A DNA stretch of 64,000 nt, taken from positions 247,715 through 311,714 of the forward strand of contig NZ_JACSQP010000004.1 in NCBI RefSeq assembly GCF_014836535.1. Direction: 5' to 3'. A model generated the notes under the pieces. The model saw nothing but the letters and a program-made list of their open reading frames with translations, did not search any database and had not been told where the DNA came from. Position numbers and translations under genes: made by a program. Source of the DNA: Microbacterium pullorum (GTDB taxonomy: Bacteria; Actinomycetota; Actinomycetes; Actinomycetales; Microbacteriaceae). Below, one piece after another: positions 24,786 to 34,148 of the stretch; within the stretch, counting starts at the first letter, position 1, and each line of letters begins with the position of its first letter.

Positions 24786-26312
24786 GTGGCTTTCGATGCC
24801 GATACGCCCGGTCAACCACACGCGCTCGAACTGAGACGCGTCGTGAAGTCGTTCGGACCGGTGGTGGCGCTGCGTTCGGGCAGCCTCACGCTCGACCGAG
24901 GATCGATCCACGCGCTCATCGGCGAGAACGGCGCCGGCAAGTCCACGCTCGTGAAGATCATCGCCGGGCTCTACCGCCGGGACGCGGGCGAACTGCTGCT
25001 GGCGGGCGAGTCGGTGGACTTCACCAGCACGGCGCAGTCCAAAGCCGCCGGCATCGCGGTGATCTACCAGGAGCCGACCCTCTTCCCCGATCTGTCGGTG
25101 ACGGAGAACATCTTCATGGGCCGCCAGCCCACCCACCGCTTCGGCCGCATCGACCGCAAGGCGATGCGCACCGAGGCGATGGAGATCTTCGGCCGGCTCG
25201 GCGTCGCACTCGACCCCGACCGGGTGACCGAGGGCCTCTCGATCGCCGATCAGCAGATCATCGAGATCGCCAAGGCCATCTCGTTGGATGCCCGTGTGCT
25301 GATCATGGACGAGCCGACCGCCGCGCTGTCGGGCGTGGAAGTGGAGCGACTGTTCGCGGTCGCCCGGAGCCTGCGCGACGAGGGCCGCGCCCTGCTGTTC
25401 ATCTCCCACCGCTTCGACGAGGTGTTCGCGCTGTGCGACACCGTCACCGTGATGCGCGACGGGTCATATGTCGACACCACTCCCATCGCCGAGACCACGG
25501 TCGATGACCTCGTGCGCCAGATGGTGGGGCGCGACGTCACCGAGATGTTCCCCAAGCAGCCCGCCGCCATCGGCGATGTGGTGCTGCAGGTGGACGGTCT
25601 CACCCGCACCGGCGTCTTCCGCGACATCTCGTTCACGCTGCGGCGCGGCGAGATCGTGGGGCTCGCCGGTCTCGTCGGGGCCGGCCGCAGCGAAGTGGCA
25701 CGTGCCGTGTTCGGCGTCGACACCTACGAATCGGGCCGCGTCGTGCTCGACGGCGCCGTGCTGCGCAAGGGCGACCCGCGCGCGGCCACCGCCCGCGGCA
25801 TCGCGCTCGTTCCCGAGGACCGCCGCAAGCAGGGCCTCGTGCTCGACGACGGTGTCGCCCGCAACGTCACGCTCACGATCCGCTCCAAGCTCGCCAGGTT
25901 CGGACTCATCTGGAACGGGCTCGAGAACGAGGCGGCGAGGGTCTGGGCCAGCCGTCTCGAGGTGAAGACGGCCGCATTGGATGCCGCGGTCGGCACCCTC
26001 TCGGGTGGCAACCAGCAGAAGGTCGTGCTCGGCAAATGGCTCGCCACCGAGCCCATCGTGCTGATCGTCGACGAGCCCACCCGCGGCATCGACGTGGGCA
26101 CCAAGGCCGAGGTGCACCGCCTCCTGAGCGAACTGGCCCAGCAGGGCATCGCGATCCTCATGATCTCGTCCGAACTCCCGGAGGTACTGGGCATGGCCGA
26201 CCGCGTGCTGGTGATGCGCGAAGGGCGACTGACCGCGGAGCTCCCGCGCGCGGAAGCCACCCCCGAAGCGGTCATGTTCGCCGCGACCGCCCCCGCAGAG
26301 GCCGCAGCATGA
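24786..26312 (+). CDS. Sugar ABC transporter ATP-binding protein, two-domain (rhamnose type)
   Basis: A 508-residue double ATPase of the CUT2/monosaccharide importer class. Domain 1 has Walker [14 protein letters not shown], signature [14 protein letters not shown] and Walker [13 protein letters not shown]; domain 2 has a degenerate P-loop [14 protein letters not shown], signature [14 protein letters not shown] and [12 protein letters not shown], the pattern normal for this class. GTG 24786 follows GAGGAGGAA and begins just after the operator region. The gene overlaps permease 1 by 4 bases. Rhamnose is inferred from the regulator, the shared operator and the catabolic operon opposite. Confidence 0.92.
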   Translation: MAFDADTPGQPHALELRRVVKSFGPVVALRSGSLTLDRGSIHALIGENGAGKSTLVKIIAGLYRRDAGELLLAGESVDFTSTAQSKAAGIAVIYQEPTLFPDLSVTENIFMGRQPTHRFGRIDRKAMRTEAMEIFGRLGVALDPDRVTEGLSIADQQIIEIAKAISLDARVLIMDEPTAALSGVEVERLFAVARSLRDEGRALLFISHRFDEVFALCDTVTVMRDGSYVDTTPIAETTVDDLVRQMVGRDVTEMFPKQPAAIGDVVLQVDGLTRTGVFRDISFTLRRGEIVGLAGLVGAGRSEVARAVFGVDTYESGRVVLDGAVLRKGDPRAATARGIALVPEDRRKQGLVLDDGVARNVTLTIRSKLARFGLIWNGLENEAARVWASRLEVKTAALDAAVGTLSGGNQQKVVLGKWLATEPIVLIVDEPTRGIDVGTKAEVHRLLSELAQQGIAILMISSELPEVLGMADRVLVMREGRLTAELPRAEATPEAVMFAATAPAEAAA

Positions 26313-27346
26313 GCACCACGCTGGCTCCCGTGCAGCCGGGCACGAGCGGCGCGTCGCGCATCGTGCGGCGCATCGCCACCGCGCGTGAGACCGGCATCGC
26401 CGTCGCTCTCGTGCTGGTGATCGTGGCCGCGACCGCGGCGAACCCGACATTCCTGTTCTCCTCCGACGGATTCCGCGACCTGCTGCTGACGCCGTCGCTG
26501 CTGCTCCTGGTCGCCGTCGGCCAGGCGTTCGTCATCATCACCCGCAGCGTCGACCTCTCGGTCGGCTCGGTCGTGGGCCTCACCGCCTACCTGACCGGTC
26601 GGCTGTTCATCGACGTCCCCGGCATTCCCCTCATCGCCGTCTTCCTCGGCGGGGTCCTCCTCGGGGGTCTGCTCGGCGCCGTCAACGGCGTGCTCGTGGC
26701 CTGGGCGAAGGTGCCGGCGCTGGTGATCACGCTCGGCACGATGTACATCTACCGTGGCATCAACGTCGCGTGGACCGGCAGCGACCGCGTCAACGCCTCC
26801 GACCTGCCGCGCGACTTCCGTGGGCTCGGCACGGAGCTGCTCCTCGGCATCCCGATCCTCACGATCATCGCGCTGGTGGTGCTGGTGGCGGCGGCCTGGT
26901 ATCTGCGCAACATCCGCGGCGGCCGGGAGCTCTACGCCATCGGCTCCGATCCGGATGCCGCGCACCTCTACGGCCTGCGCGTCAGCCGCCGCATCATCAC
27001 GGCGTTCGTCGTGTCGGGCGCCCTCGCGGGCCTGGCCGGGGTGCTGTACGCCGCGCGGTACGGCACCGTGAGCTCGGCGGCCGGTTTCGGCTGGGAGCTG
27101 CAGGCGATCGGCGCCGCCGTGATCGGCGGGGTCGCGATCTCCGGTGGCGTCGGCACCGTCTGGGGTGCGGCCATCGGCGCGTTCCTGCTGCTGACGATCA
27201 ACCGGGCCCTGCCGATCCTCGGCATCGACGACTTCTGGCAGCGGGCCGTCGTCGGCGTGCTGATCCTCGGGTCGATCGTGCTCGACCGCGTGCTCGCGGT
27301 GCGCCAGCATCGACGACTCATCGCCCAACGGGAGGTCGACCGATGA
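26309..27346 (+). CDS. Sugar ABC transporter permease 1 (rhamnose type)
   Basis: A 345-residue membrane protein of the RbsC/RhaP class with eight to ten hydrophobic helices. Typical blocks are [28 protein letters not shown]-like [20 protein letters not shown], the ATPase-contact loop [17 protein letters not shown] and [17 protein letters not shown] 26309 overlaps the ATPase stop. It pairs with the second permease, a heteromer as in RhaPQ systems. The sugar is inferred from locus context. Confidence 0.9.
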   Translation: MSTTLAPVQPGTSGASRIVRRIATARETGIAVALVLVIVAATAANPTFLFSSDGFRDLLLTPSLLLLVAVGQAFVIITRSVDLSVGSVVGLTAYLTGRLFIDVPGIPLIAVFLGGVLLGGLLGAVNGVLVAWAKVPALVITLGTMYIYRGINVAWTGSDRVNASDLPRDFRGLGTELLLGIPILTIIALVVLVAAAWYLRNIRGGRELYAIGSDPDAAHLYGLRVSRRIITAFVVSGALAGLAGVLYAARYGTVSSAAGFGWELQAIGAAVIGGVAISGGVGTVWGAAIGAFLLLTINRALPILGIDDFWQRAVVGVLILGSIVLDRVLAVRQHRRLIAQREVDR

Positions 27347-28458
27347 CCGTCGTGACCGATACCGCCACCGCGCGGGTCTACCAGGCGCACGCGCGCCCCG
27401 CGTGGCGTCGGCTGCTGCTGACACGCGAGACGGCGATCATCGCCTTGCTCATCATCGTGATCGTGGTGGCGATGGCATCGGTGCGCAACTTCGACAGCCC
27501 GCTCACGGTCACCTATCTGCTGCGCGACATCGCGCCGATCCTGCTGATCGCGCTGCCGATGACGCTCATCATCATCACCGAGGAGATCGACCTGTCGGTC
27601 GCCAGCATCGTGGGGCTCTCGAGCGTCATGACCGGCATCCTGGTGCAGGCGGGGCTCCCCTTCCCGCTCGCGGCGGTGCTCGCCGTCGTCGTCGGCGCGG
27701 TCGCGGGGGCGTTCAACGGCTTCCTCGTGACGGTCGTGGGTCTCCCGTCGCTCGCGGTGACGATCGGCACGCTGGCGCTGTTCCGCGGCATCGCGGTGGG
27801 GCTGCTCGGCACGACCGCGATCACCGGGTTCCCCGAGGAATGGACCGACCTCGCCAAGGCCAACATCCCCGGTACACCGGTGCCGATGATCATGATCGTG
27901 TTCGTCGTGCTCGCCATCGTGTTCGCCGTGCTGCTGCACTTCACGCCGTTCGGCCGGTCGCTGTACGCGATCGGACTCAACAAAGAGGCCGCCCACTTCT
28001 CGGGCGTCGACGTCGGGCGGGCGAAGTTCACGCTCTTCGTGCTGTCGGGCGCGGTCTCCGGCTTCGCCGGGGTCTACTTCACGCTGCTGTACTCCAACGC
28101 CCGCGGCGACAACGCCATGGGATTGGAGCTGCAGGTGATCGCCGCCGTGCTGCTGGGCGGCGTCTCGATCTTCGGCGGCCGCGGCGCGCTGCACGGTGTG
28201 ATCGCCGGTGTGCTGCTGATCGGCACGCTCGGCAGCGCCCTGCGCCTGGCGGGCATCACGAGCGACATCATCAACGTCATCACGGGAGTGCTGCTGGTGC
28301 TCTCGGTGGTGTCGGCAAGCCTTCTGGCCTGGCTGCATCAGCGCAGATCCGCGGCCGTCGGAAGACGAAGGGGAAGACGCAGCGCCGAACGCGGCGCTGC
28401 CGGTGACGAAACCCACAACCATGCGAGCACCTCGCACCAAGGAAGGAAGAACACATGA
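27343..28458 (+). CDS. Sugar ABC transporter permease 2 (rhamnose type)
   Basis: A 371-residue membrane subunit. [40 protein letters not shown], the cytoplasmic coupling loop [18 protein letters not shown] and [16 protein letters not shown] follow the RhaQ/RbsC pattern. The C-terminal 45 residues are Arg/Gly-rich and hydrophilic, longer than in most homologues. The start ATG 27343 overlaps permease 1 by 4 bases and the end overlaps the receptor gene by 4 bases. Confidence 0.9.
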   Translation: MTVVTDTATARVYQAHARPAWRRLLLTRETAIIALLIIVIVVAMASVRNFDSPLTVTYLLRDIAPILLIALPMTLIIITEEIDLSVASIVGLSSVMTGILVQAGLPFPLAAVLAVVVGAVAGAFNGFLVTVVGLPSLAVTIGTLALFRGIAVGLLGTTAITGFPEEWTDLAKANIPGTPVPMIMIVFVVLAIVFAVLLHFTPFGRSLYAIGLNKEAAHFSGVDVGRAKFTLFVLSGAVSGFAGVYFTLLYSNARGDNAMGLELQVIAAVLLGGVSIFGGRGALHGVIAGVLLIGTLGSALRLAGITSDIINVITGVLLVLSVVSASLLAWLHQRRSAAVGRRRGRRSAERGAAGDETHNHASTSHQGRKNT

Positions 28459-29498
28459 TGGGAATGAAGCGGAACCGGCGCGCAGGCGCCGCGGTCGCGC
28501 TCGCCCTGGGCGTCGCGCTCGTCGCCACCGGCTGCGCCGGCGCAGGCGACGGGGGCGGGAGCGGTTCGGGCGGTTCGGGCGATGCGGAACTGTCGATCCA
28601 GTTCTTGCCGAAGAACCTCGGCAACCCGTACTTCGACACCTCGAACGCCGGTGGCGCCGAGGCCATCGAGGAGTTCGGCGGGACGTACGAGGAAGTCGGT
28701 CCCACCGAGGCGAGCCCGACCTCGCAGGTCAGCTACATCCAGACCGCCGCCCAGCAGGGTGTCGGCGGTCTCGTGCTGTCGGCGAACGACCCCGGGGCGA
28801 TCTGCGACGCGCTCGACGAAGCGCGCAGCGCCGGAGTGAAGGTGGTCACCTTCGACTCCGACACCAACCCCGAGTGCCGTGACCTGTTCATCAACCAGGC
28901 CACCGCCGAGGGCATCGCGCAGGTGCAGGTCGACCTCATCGCCGAGCAGATCGGCGACGCCGGTCAGGTCGCGGTGCTGTCGGCAGCGGCCAACGCGACG
29001 AACCAGAACGCCTGGATCGAACTGATGCAGGAGGAGTTCGCCGCGAATCACCCCGACATCGAGGTCGTCGAGGTCGTCTACGGCGACGACGACGACCAGA
29101 CCTCGTTCGACAAGACGGCGGCGCTGCTGCAGACGTACCCGGAGCTGAAGGGCATCATCTCGCCGACCACCGTGGGCATCGCCGCGGCGGCACGTTATCT
29201 GTCGACGTCGGAGTACAAGGGCACGGTGGCTCTCACCGGCCTCGGCACGCCGAACCAGATGCGCGAGTACGTCGAAGACGGCACCGTCACGGCGTTCGCG
29301 CTGTGGAACCCGGCCGACCTCGGCTACCTCGCGGCGTGGGCCGCGCAGGCGCTCATCACGGGTGAGATCACCGGTGAAGAGGGCGACACGTTCGAAGCCG
29401 GCAGGCTCGGCTCGTACGAAGTCGGCGCCGACGGCACCGTGCTGCTGGGCGACCCGTACGTGTTCGACGCCGAGAACATCGGCGACTTCGACTTCTGA
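28455..29498 (+). CDS. rhaS: Rhamnose ABC transporter substrate-binding lipoprotein
   Basis: A 347-residue receptor. A type II signal peptide with lipobox VATGC (Cys27) is followed by a Gly/Ser/Asp linker and a periplasmic-binding-protein fold: LSIQFLPKNLGNPYFDTSNA, VSYIQTAAQQGVGGLVLSAN, VVTFDSDTNPECRDLFINQA, KGIISPTTVGIAAAAR and GTVTAFALWNPADLGYLAAW, close to the RhaS rhamnose-binding family. Upstream AAGGAAGG is the ribosome-binding sequence. It is last in the importer operon, followed by a strong terminator. Rhamnose specificity is inferred from family and locus. Confidence 0.88.
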   Translation: MMGMKRNRRAGAAVALALGVALVATGCAGAGDGGGSGSGGSGDAELSIQFLPKNLGNPYFDTSNAGGAEAIEEFGGTYEEVGPTEASPTSQVSYIQTAAQQGVGGLVLSANDPGAICDALDEARSAGVKVVTFDSDTNPECRDLFINQATAEGIAQVQVDLIAEQIGDAGQVAVLSAAANATNQNAWIELMQEEFAANHPDIEVVEVVYGDDDDQTSFDKTAALLQTYPELKGIISPTTVGIAAAARYLSTSEYKGTVALTGLGTPNQMREYVEDGTVTAFALWNPADLGYLAAWAAQALITGEITGEEGDTFEAGRLGSYEVGADGTVLLGDPYVFDAENIGDFDF

Positions 29499-29509
29499 GT
29501 CGGTGCCGC

Positions 29510-29547
29510 ACAGGGCCCGGCGGGGGAGTTCCCCCGCCGGGTCCTGT
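29510..29547. terminator. Strong 17-bp hairpin terminator after the ABC operon
   Basis: Arms 29510-29526 and 29531-29547 pair over 17 positions with one G-T wobble and a 4-base AGTT loop. The hairpin is flanked by the ends of two convergent genes (rhaS and the serine hydrolase), so it can act in both directions. There is no T-run, as is common in high-GC actinobacteria. Confidence 0.85.
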
Positions 29548-29593
29548 CGCGTCGGGCCGGCGGGCACCTGCACGTGCACCGTTGCGGTGCCCG

Positions 29594-30571
29594 TCAGACC
29601 CCGGTGACGACCGCGTTGTCGAGCCCGTCGGCATCCACCCCGCGCCGCTGCACGATGTTCGTCAGCAGCACGTAGGCGACTCCTGCGGTGGGGTGCACCC
29701 AGAACTCGGTGCCCGCCCACCCGCCGTGGCCGTAGACGTCGCGATCGATGAGGCCCGGTGCGCGGGTGCGCAGGTTCCAGGTGAAGCCCCAGTCCTGACC
29801 GCGTTCGGCGGGATACGGCTCGAGGCGCGGGATCGCCCCCGTCAGCGACCGACGCATCATGGCCAGCGTCGCCGGCTGCACGATCTCCCCGGCATCGCGC
29901 AGCAGCGCGGCGCCCACGGCCAGCAGGTCCGCCGCCGTGCCGATCAAGCCCGCACCGGGGTTGCGCTGCGCGGTGAAGGCATCGGCGTCGAAGCCGAGAT
30001 CCGCCCCGTCGACGATGGCGTGGGGGTTCGCTTCCTCGTCGAGGGTGATCCCGGTGGCCCCGAGCGGGTCGGCCCATTGTGCGACCCCGGCCTCCCACGT
30101 GGCGCCGGTCGCCGCATCGAGCAGCGCTGCGACGCCTTCGAACGCGATGGTCGAGTACCGCGACGCCGCCCCGGCGGCGAAGTCACGCCCCGGCTGGGTC
30201 AGCGCCTCGCGCAGCGGAGTGCGGCTGTCGAGCGCGGGCTCCGGGATGCCGGAGGTGTGGCTCACCAGGTGCTCGAGCCGCACGACGTCCTCGCGACCGG
30301 CGCCGAACTGCGGCACGGCCGTCGACAGCGGCGTCTGGGGCGACAGCAGCCCGCGCTCGACGGCGCGCGCCGCCGTCAGCCCCATGAGCACCTTCGTGAT
30401 CGAGAACAGCCGATACGGATCGCTCCCGCGTGCCGGGCGGGGGCCGGTCGAGCCGAAGGCGTCGAGCGCGACGATCCCCTCGGCCGTGGCGATGCCGAGG
30501 ACGGCGGAGGGGAGACGCTCCGCCTCGACGTGCCCGCGCACCCAGTCGAATGCCGCACCGTAACCGGTCAT
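29594..30571 (-). CDS. Serine hydrolase, class C beta-lactamase/esterase family
   Basis: A 325-residue penicillin-binding-like hydrolase. Catalytic SITK (Ser57-Lys60) in YRLFSITKVLMG, a YST triad in RYSTIAFEG, and HGGW near the C-terminus as the third motif mark the EstB/AmpC-like fold. No signal peptide is evident, so it is probably cytoplasmic. The ATG at 30571 follows GAGGAGAC and lies 17 bases after rhaB, as last gene of the rhamnose operon. Function there is unknown; removal of acyl groups from rhamnose or a rhamnoside is a speculative option. Confidence 0.85.
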   Translation of the reverse strand: MTGYGAAFDWVRGHVEAERLPSAVLGIATAEGIVALDAFGSTGPRPARGSDPYRLFSITKVLMGLTAARAVERGLLSPQTPLSTAVPQFGAGREDVVRLEHLVSHTSGIPEPALDSRTPLREALTQPGRDFAAGAASRYSTIAFEGVAALLDAATGATWEAGVAQWADPLGATGITLDEEANPHAIVDGADLGFDADAFTAQRNPGAGLIGTAADLLAVGAALLRDAGEIVQPATLAMMRRSLTGAIPRLEPYPAERGQDWGFTWNLRTRAPGLIDRDVYGHGGWAGTEFWVHPTAGVAYVLLTNIVQRRGVDADGLDNAVVTGV

Positions 30572-30588
30572 CTGGTCTCCTCGAATAC

Positions 30589-32031
30589 TCAGTCGGCGCG
30601 GGGGGTGTAGCGAGTCGGGCGGTGCGTGCGCGCCACCAGGTCCCGCAACGACTCCAGCGAGCCTCCCACGAAACCGGCGGCCCGTGCCTGCACCAAGAGG
30701 TTCCCCAGCGCCGTCGCCTCGACGGGGCCGGCGAGCACCGGCAGGCCGGCGCGGTCGGCGGTGCGCTGGCACAGCAGCCGGTTGAGCGATCCGCCGCCGA
30801 CGATGTGGATCGTCTTCACATCCACGCCGCCGATCCCACCCGCCTGGCGGGCGGTGTCGGCGAACGCCTGCGCGAGCGACTCGACGATCGAGCGGGCGTA
30901 CTCGGGACGCGTGCGGGGCGCGGCGACGCCGTGCTCGGCGCACCACGCGTCGATGCGCGCGGGCATGTCGCCCGGCGGCATGAAGCGCGGGTCGTCGACG
31001 TCGAAGACGGGGACCGAGGCGGCATCCACCTCGGACGCCGAATCCAGCAGCGTCGGCAGATCGATCGGGTGCCCCTGACGCTCCCAGCCGCGCACCGTCT
31101 CGCTCAGCACCCACAGACCCATGACGTTGCGCAGCAGGCGGGTGCGGCCATCGACGCCGCCTTCGTTGGTGAAGTTCGCCGCGAGGGCTTCGCCGGTGAG
31201 CACCGGGCGCTCGACCTCCACGCCCACCAGTCCCCACGTGCCGCACGAGATGTACGCGGCCGACTCGGCGTGCATCGGCACCGCCACGACCGCCGAGGCG
31301 GTGTCGTGCGAGCCGACGGCGGTCACTCCCGCCGACGCGCCGGCGCCGAGCGAGGCCGCGACCTCCGGCAGCAGCGCGCCCAGGCCCTCGCCGGGGGCGA
31401 TGAGGGCGGGGAAGATGCCGCGGGGCAGCCCGAGCGACGCGATGAGCTCGTCGTCCCATGTCGCATCGCCGCCGCGCACCAGTCCGGTCGTGGAGGCGTT
31501 GGTGAGCTCGGCGCGGGCCTGGCCGGTGAGCCAGAAGCCGATGAGGTCGGGCACGAGCAGCGCGGTGTCGGCGAAAGCGAGCAGATCGGCCGACTCCGCA
31601 CCCAGCTGGTACAGCGTGTTGAACGGCAGGAACTGCAGTCCGTTGCGGGTGTACAGCTCGGCGTGCGGCAGACACTCGTGCACCGCAGTGACCCCCCGCT
31701 CGGTGCGGGCGTCGCGGTAGTGGAACGGGGTGCCCACCAGCCGGCCGTCGCGCAGCAGCCCGTAGTCGACCGCCCACGAATCCACGCCGATGCTGGCGAT
31801 CGCGGGGGCGACGCGGAACGCTTCGCGCAGCCCTGTGAGCGCCGCGCCGTACAGGCCCAGCAGGTTCCAGTGCAGACCGTCGGGGGTGGCGACGGGATCG
31901 TTGGCGAACCGGCCGACCGTGGTCGCCTCGAGCGTGTCGGGCCCGACGTGACCGATGATCACGCGCCCGCTCGTGGCGCCGAGGTCGACCGCCGCGACGG
32001 CGCCCGACCCCGACTGCACGGCGGCGGTCAT
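30589..32031 (-). CDS. rhaB: Rhamnulokinase
   Basis: A 480-residue FGGY-family sugar kinase that phosphorylates L-rhamnulose at C1. The start VAAVDLGATSGRVIIG is the family phosphate loop, SIGVDSWAVDYGLL, FHYRDART and LQFLPFNTLYQL are typical of RhaB, and SHDTASAVVAVP plus IHIVGGGSLNRLLCQ supply catalytic Asp and adenosine-binding motifs. ATG 32031 overlaps the aldolase gene stop by 4 bases. It follows the isomerase step and precedes the aldolase step of the pathway. Confidence 0.94.
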   Translation of the reverse strand: MTAAVQSGSGAVAAVDLGATSGRVIIGHVGPDTLEATTVGRFANDPVATPDGLHWNLLGLYGAALTGLREAFRVAPAIASIGVDSWAVDYGLLRDGRLVGTPFHYRDARTERGVTAVHECLPHAELYTRNGLQFLPFNTLYQLGAESADLLAFADTALLVPDLIGFWLTGQARAELTNASTTGLVRGGDATWDDELIASLGLPRGIFPALIAPGEGLGALLPEVAASLGAGASAGVTAVGSHDTASAVVAVPMHAESAAYISCGTWGLVGVEVERPVLTGEALAANFTNEGGVDGRTRLLRNVMGLWVLSETVRGWERQGHPIDLPTLLDSASEVDAASVPVFDVDDPRFMPPGDMPARIDAWCAEHGVAAPRTRPEYARSIVESLAQAFADTARQAGGIGGVDVKTIHIVGGGSLNRLLCQRTADRAGLPVLAGPVEATALGNLLVQARAAGFVGGSLESLRDLVARTHRPTRYTPRAD

Positions 32032-34064
32032 CGCAGGAAGGCGGCGGCGACGCCGGAGTCGACCGGGATGTGCAGACCCGTCGTGCGGGACAGCTCGGGG
32101 CCGGTGAGCACGTACACCGCGTCGGCGACGTTCTCGGGGACGACCTCGCGCTTGAGGATCGTGCGGTTTGCGTAGAACTGGCCGAGGTCCTGCTCGTCGA
32201 CGCCGTAGGTCGCGGCGCGGTTGGCGCCCCAGCCCGACGCGAAGATGCCGGAGCCGCGCACGACGCCGTCGGGGTTGATGCCGTTGACGCGGATGCCGTG
32301 CTCGCCGAGCTCCACCGCGAGCAGGCGCACCTGGTGGGCCTGATCGGCCTTGGTCGCCGAGTACGCGATGTTGTTGGGGCCGGCGAAGACGGAGTTCTTC
32401 GACGAGATGTAGATCACGTCGCCGCCCATCTTCTGCTCGATGAGGGCCTTGGCCGCCGCCTTCGCGACGAGGAACGAGCCCTTCGCCATGACGTCGTGCT
32501 GCAGGTCCCAGTCCTTCTCCGTGGTCTCCAGCAGCGGCTTCGACAGCGACAGCCCGGCGTTGTTGACGACGAGGTCGATGCCGCCGAACGCCAGCAGGGT
32601 GGCGTCGATCGCGGCCTGCACGCCCGCGGCATCCGCCACGTTCGCGGCGAGACCGATCGCGACGTCGGTGTTGCCGAGCTCGGCGGCGGCCGCCTGCGCC
32701 TTCTCGAGGTCGAGGTCGGCGACGACGACGCACGCGCCCTCGGCGGCCAGGCGGGTGGCGATGGCCTTGCCGATGCCCGAGGCCGCGCCCGTCACGAACG
32801 CGATGCGTCCCTGGTGGGTCTTGGGCTTGGGCATGCGCTGCAGCTTCGCCTCTTCCAGCGCCCAGTACTCGATGCGGAACTTCTCGGCATCCGAGATGGG
32901 GCTGTAGGTCGACAGCGCCTCGGCGCCGCGCATCACGTTGATCGCGTTGACGTAGAACTCACCCGCCACGCGGGCGGTCTGCTTGTTCGCGCCGTAGCTG
33001 AACATGCCCACGCCCGGGATGAGGACGATGAGCGGGTCGGCGCCGCGGATCGCCGGCGACGAGGCGTCGGCGTGGGCGTCGTAGTAGGCCTGGTAATCGG
33101 CGCGGTACTCGGCGTGCAGCTCCTGCAGGCGCGCGATCTGCTCGTCGACCGAGGCGGATGCCGGCAGGTCGAGGATGAGCGGCTTGACCTTGGTGCGCAG
33201 GAAATGATCGGGGCAGCTGGTGCCGAGGGCCGCGAGGCTCGGGGCCTTCTCGGAGGCGAGGAAGTCCAGCACCGCGGTGCTGTCGGTGTAGTGGCCGACC
33301 ATCGGCTTGTCGGTCGAGGCCATGCCGCGGATCGTCGGGGCCAGCGCCGCGGCGCGGGCGTGACGCTCGGCCTCGGGGAGGGCCTCGAAGCCGGCACGCA
33401 CGCCGCCGAACGGGTCGGCCTTGCCGTGTTCGGCGATGTACGCCGCGGCGGTGTCGATGATCCACAGCGAATTGCGCTCGGACTCCTCCGAGGTGTCGCC
33501 CCACGCGGTGATGCCGTGACCGCCGAGGATGCAGCCGATCGCCTGCGGGTTCTGCGCCTTGATCGCGGCGATGTCCAGGCCCAGCTGGAAGCCGGGGCGG
33601 CGCCACGGCACCCACACGACGGTGTCGCCGAAGATCTCGGTGGTGAGCTTCTCGCCGTCGGCGGCGGTCGCGATGGCGATGCCGGAGTCGGGGTGCAGGT
33701 GGTCGACGTGTGCGGCATCCACGAGGCCGTGCATCGCGGTGTCGATCGACGGGGCAGCGCCACCCTTGCCGTGCAGGCAGTAGTCGAAGGCCGCGACCAT
33801 CTCGTCCTCGCGCTCGACGCCCGGGTAGACGTTCACCAGCGCGCGCATGCGGTCCAGGCGCAGCACTGCGAGGCCCTTCTCGGTGAGGGTGCCGAGGTCG
33901 CCGCCGGAGCCCTTGACCCAGAGCAGCTCGACGGGCTCGCCGGTGACCGGGTCGGTCTCGGTGCCCTTGGCGGAAGTGTTGCCGCCGGCGTAGTTGGTGT
34001 TCTTGGGGTCCGCTCCGAGGCGGTTGCTGCGTGCGATGAGGTCGGCTGCGGCGGGGTTGGTCAT
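32028..34064 (-). CDS. rhaD: Bifunctional rhamnulose-1-phosphate aldolase/short-chain dehydrogenase
   Basis: A 678-residue fusion. Residues 1-400 form a class II aldolase (AraD-like) domain with NTNYAGGNTSAKG, VKGSGGDLGTLTEKG, HVDHLHPDSGIA and CILGGHGITAWG, whose His residues bind the metal. From about residue 416 a short-chain dehydrogenase begins (RIAFVTGAASGIGKAIA, VNNAGLSLSKPL, AYSATKADQAHQVRL), most likely oxidising or reducing L-lactaldehyde released by the aldolase along with dihydroxyacetone phosphate. Such fusions (RhaD/RhaE) are known in Gram-positives and Bacteroidetes. ATG 34064 starts a second stretch of the operon after the hairpin at 34110-34142. Confidence 0.93.
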   Translation of the reverse strand: MTNPAAADLIARSNRLGADPKNTNYAGGNTSAKGTETDPVTGEPVELLWVKGSGGDLGTLTEKGLAVLRLDRMRALVNVYPGVEREDEMVAAFDYCLHGKGGAAPSIDTAMHGLVDAAHVDHLHPDSGIAIATAADGEKLTTEIFGDTVVWVPWRRPGFQLGLDIAAIKAQNPQAIGCILGGHGITAWGDTSEESERNSLWIIDTAAAYIAEHGKADPFGGVRAGFEALPEAERHARAAALAPTIRGMASTDKPMVGHYTDSTAVLDFLASEKAPSLAALGTSCPDHFLRTKVKPLILDLPASASVDEQIARLQELHAEYRADYQAYYDAHADASSPAIRGADPLIVLIPGVGMFSYGANKQTARVAGEFYVNAINVMRGAEALSTYSPISDAEKFRIEYWALEEAKLQRMPKPKTHQGRIAFVTGAASGIGKAIATRLAAEGACVVVADLDLEKAQAAAAELGNTDVAIGLAANVADAAGVQAAIDATLLAFGGIDLVVNNAGLSLSKPLLETTEKDWDLQHDVMAKGSFLVAKAAAKALIEQKMGGDVIYISSKNSVFAGPNNIAYSATKADQAHQVRLLAVELGEHGIRVNGINPDGVVRGSGIFASGWGANRAATYGVDEQDLGQFYANRTILKREVVPENVADAVYVLTGPELSRTTGLHIPVDSGVAAAFLR

Positions 34065-34109
34065 GAGGTGGTCACCTGTTCCAGTGGTCGTTCGATTGTG
34101 ACGAGAGGG

Positions 34110-34142
34110 GGCGGGGTCCGCCGGTCGGCGACGGACCCCGCC
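34110..34142 (-). terminator. 11-bp hairpin between MFS gene and rhaD
   Basis: GGCGGGGTCCG at 34110-34120 pairs perfectly with CGGACCCCGCC at 34132-34142. Located between the MFS stop and rhaD start on the minus strand, it could partly terminate or stabilise the upstream rhaM-rhaI-MFS message. No convincing separate promoter for rhaD is seen in the remaining gap. Confidence 0.6.
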
Positions 34143-34148
34143 GGGGGG

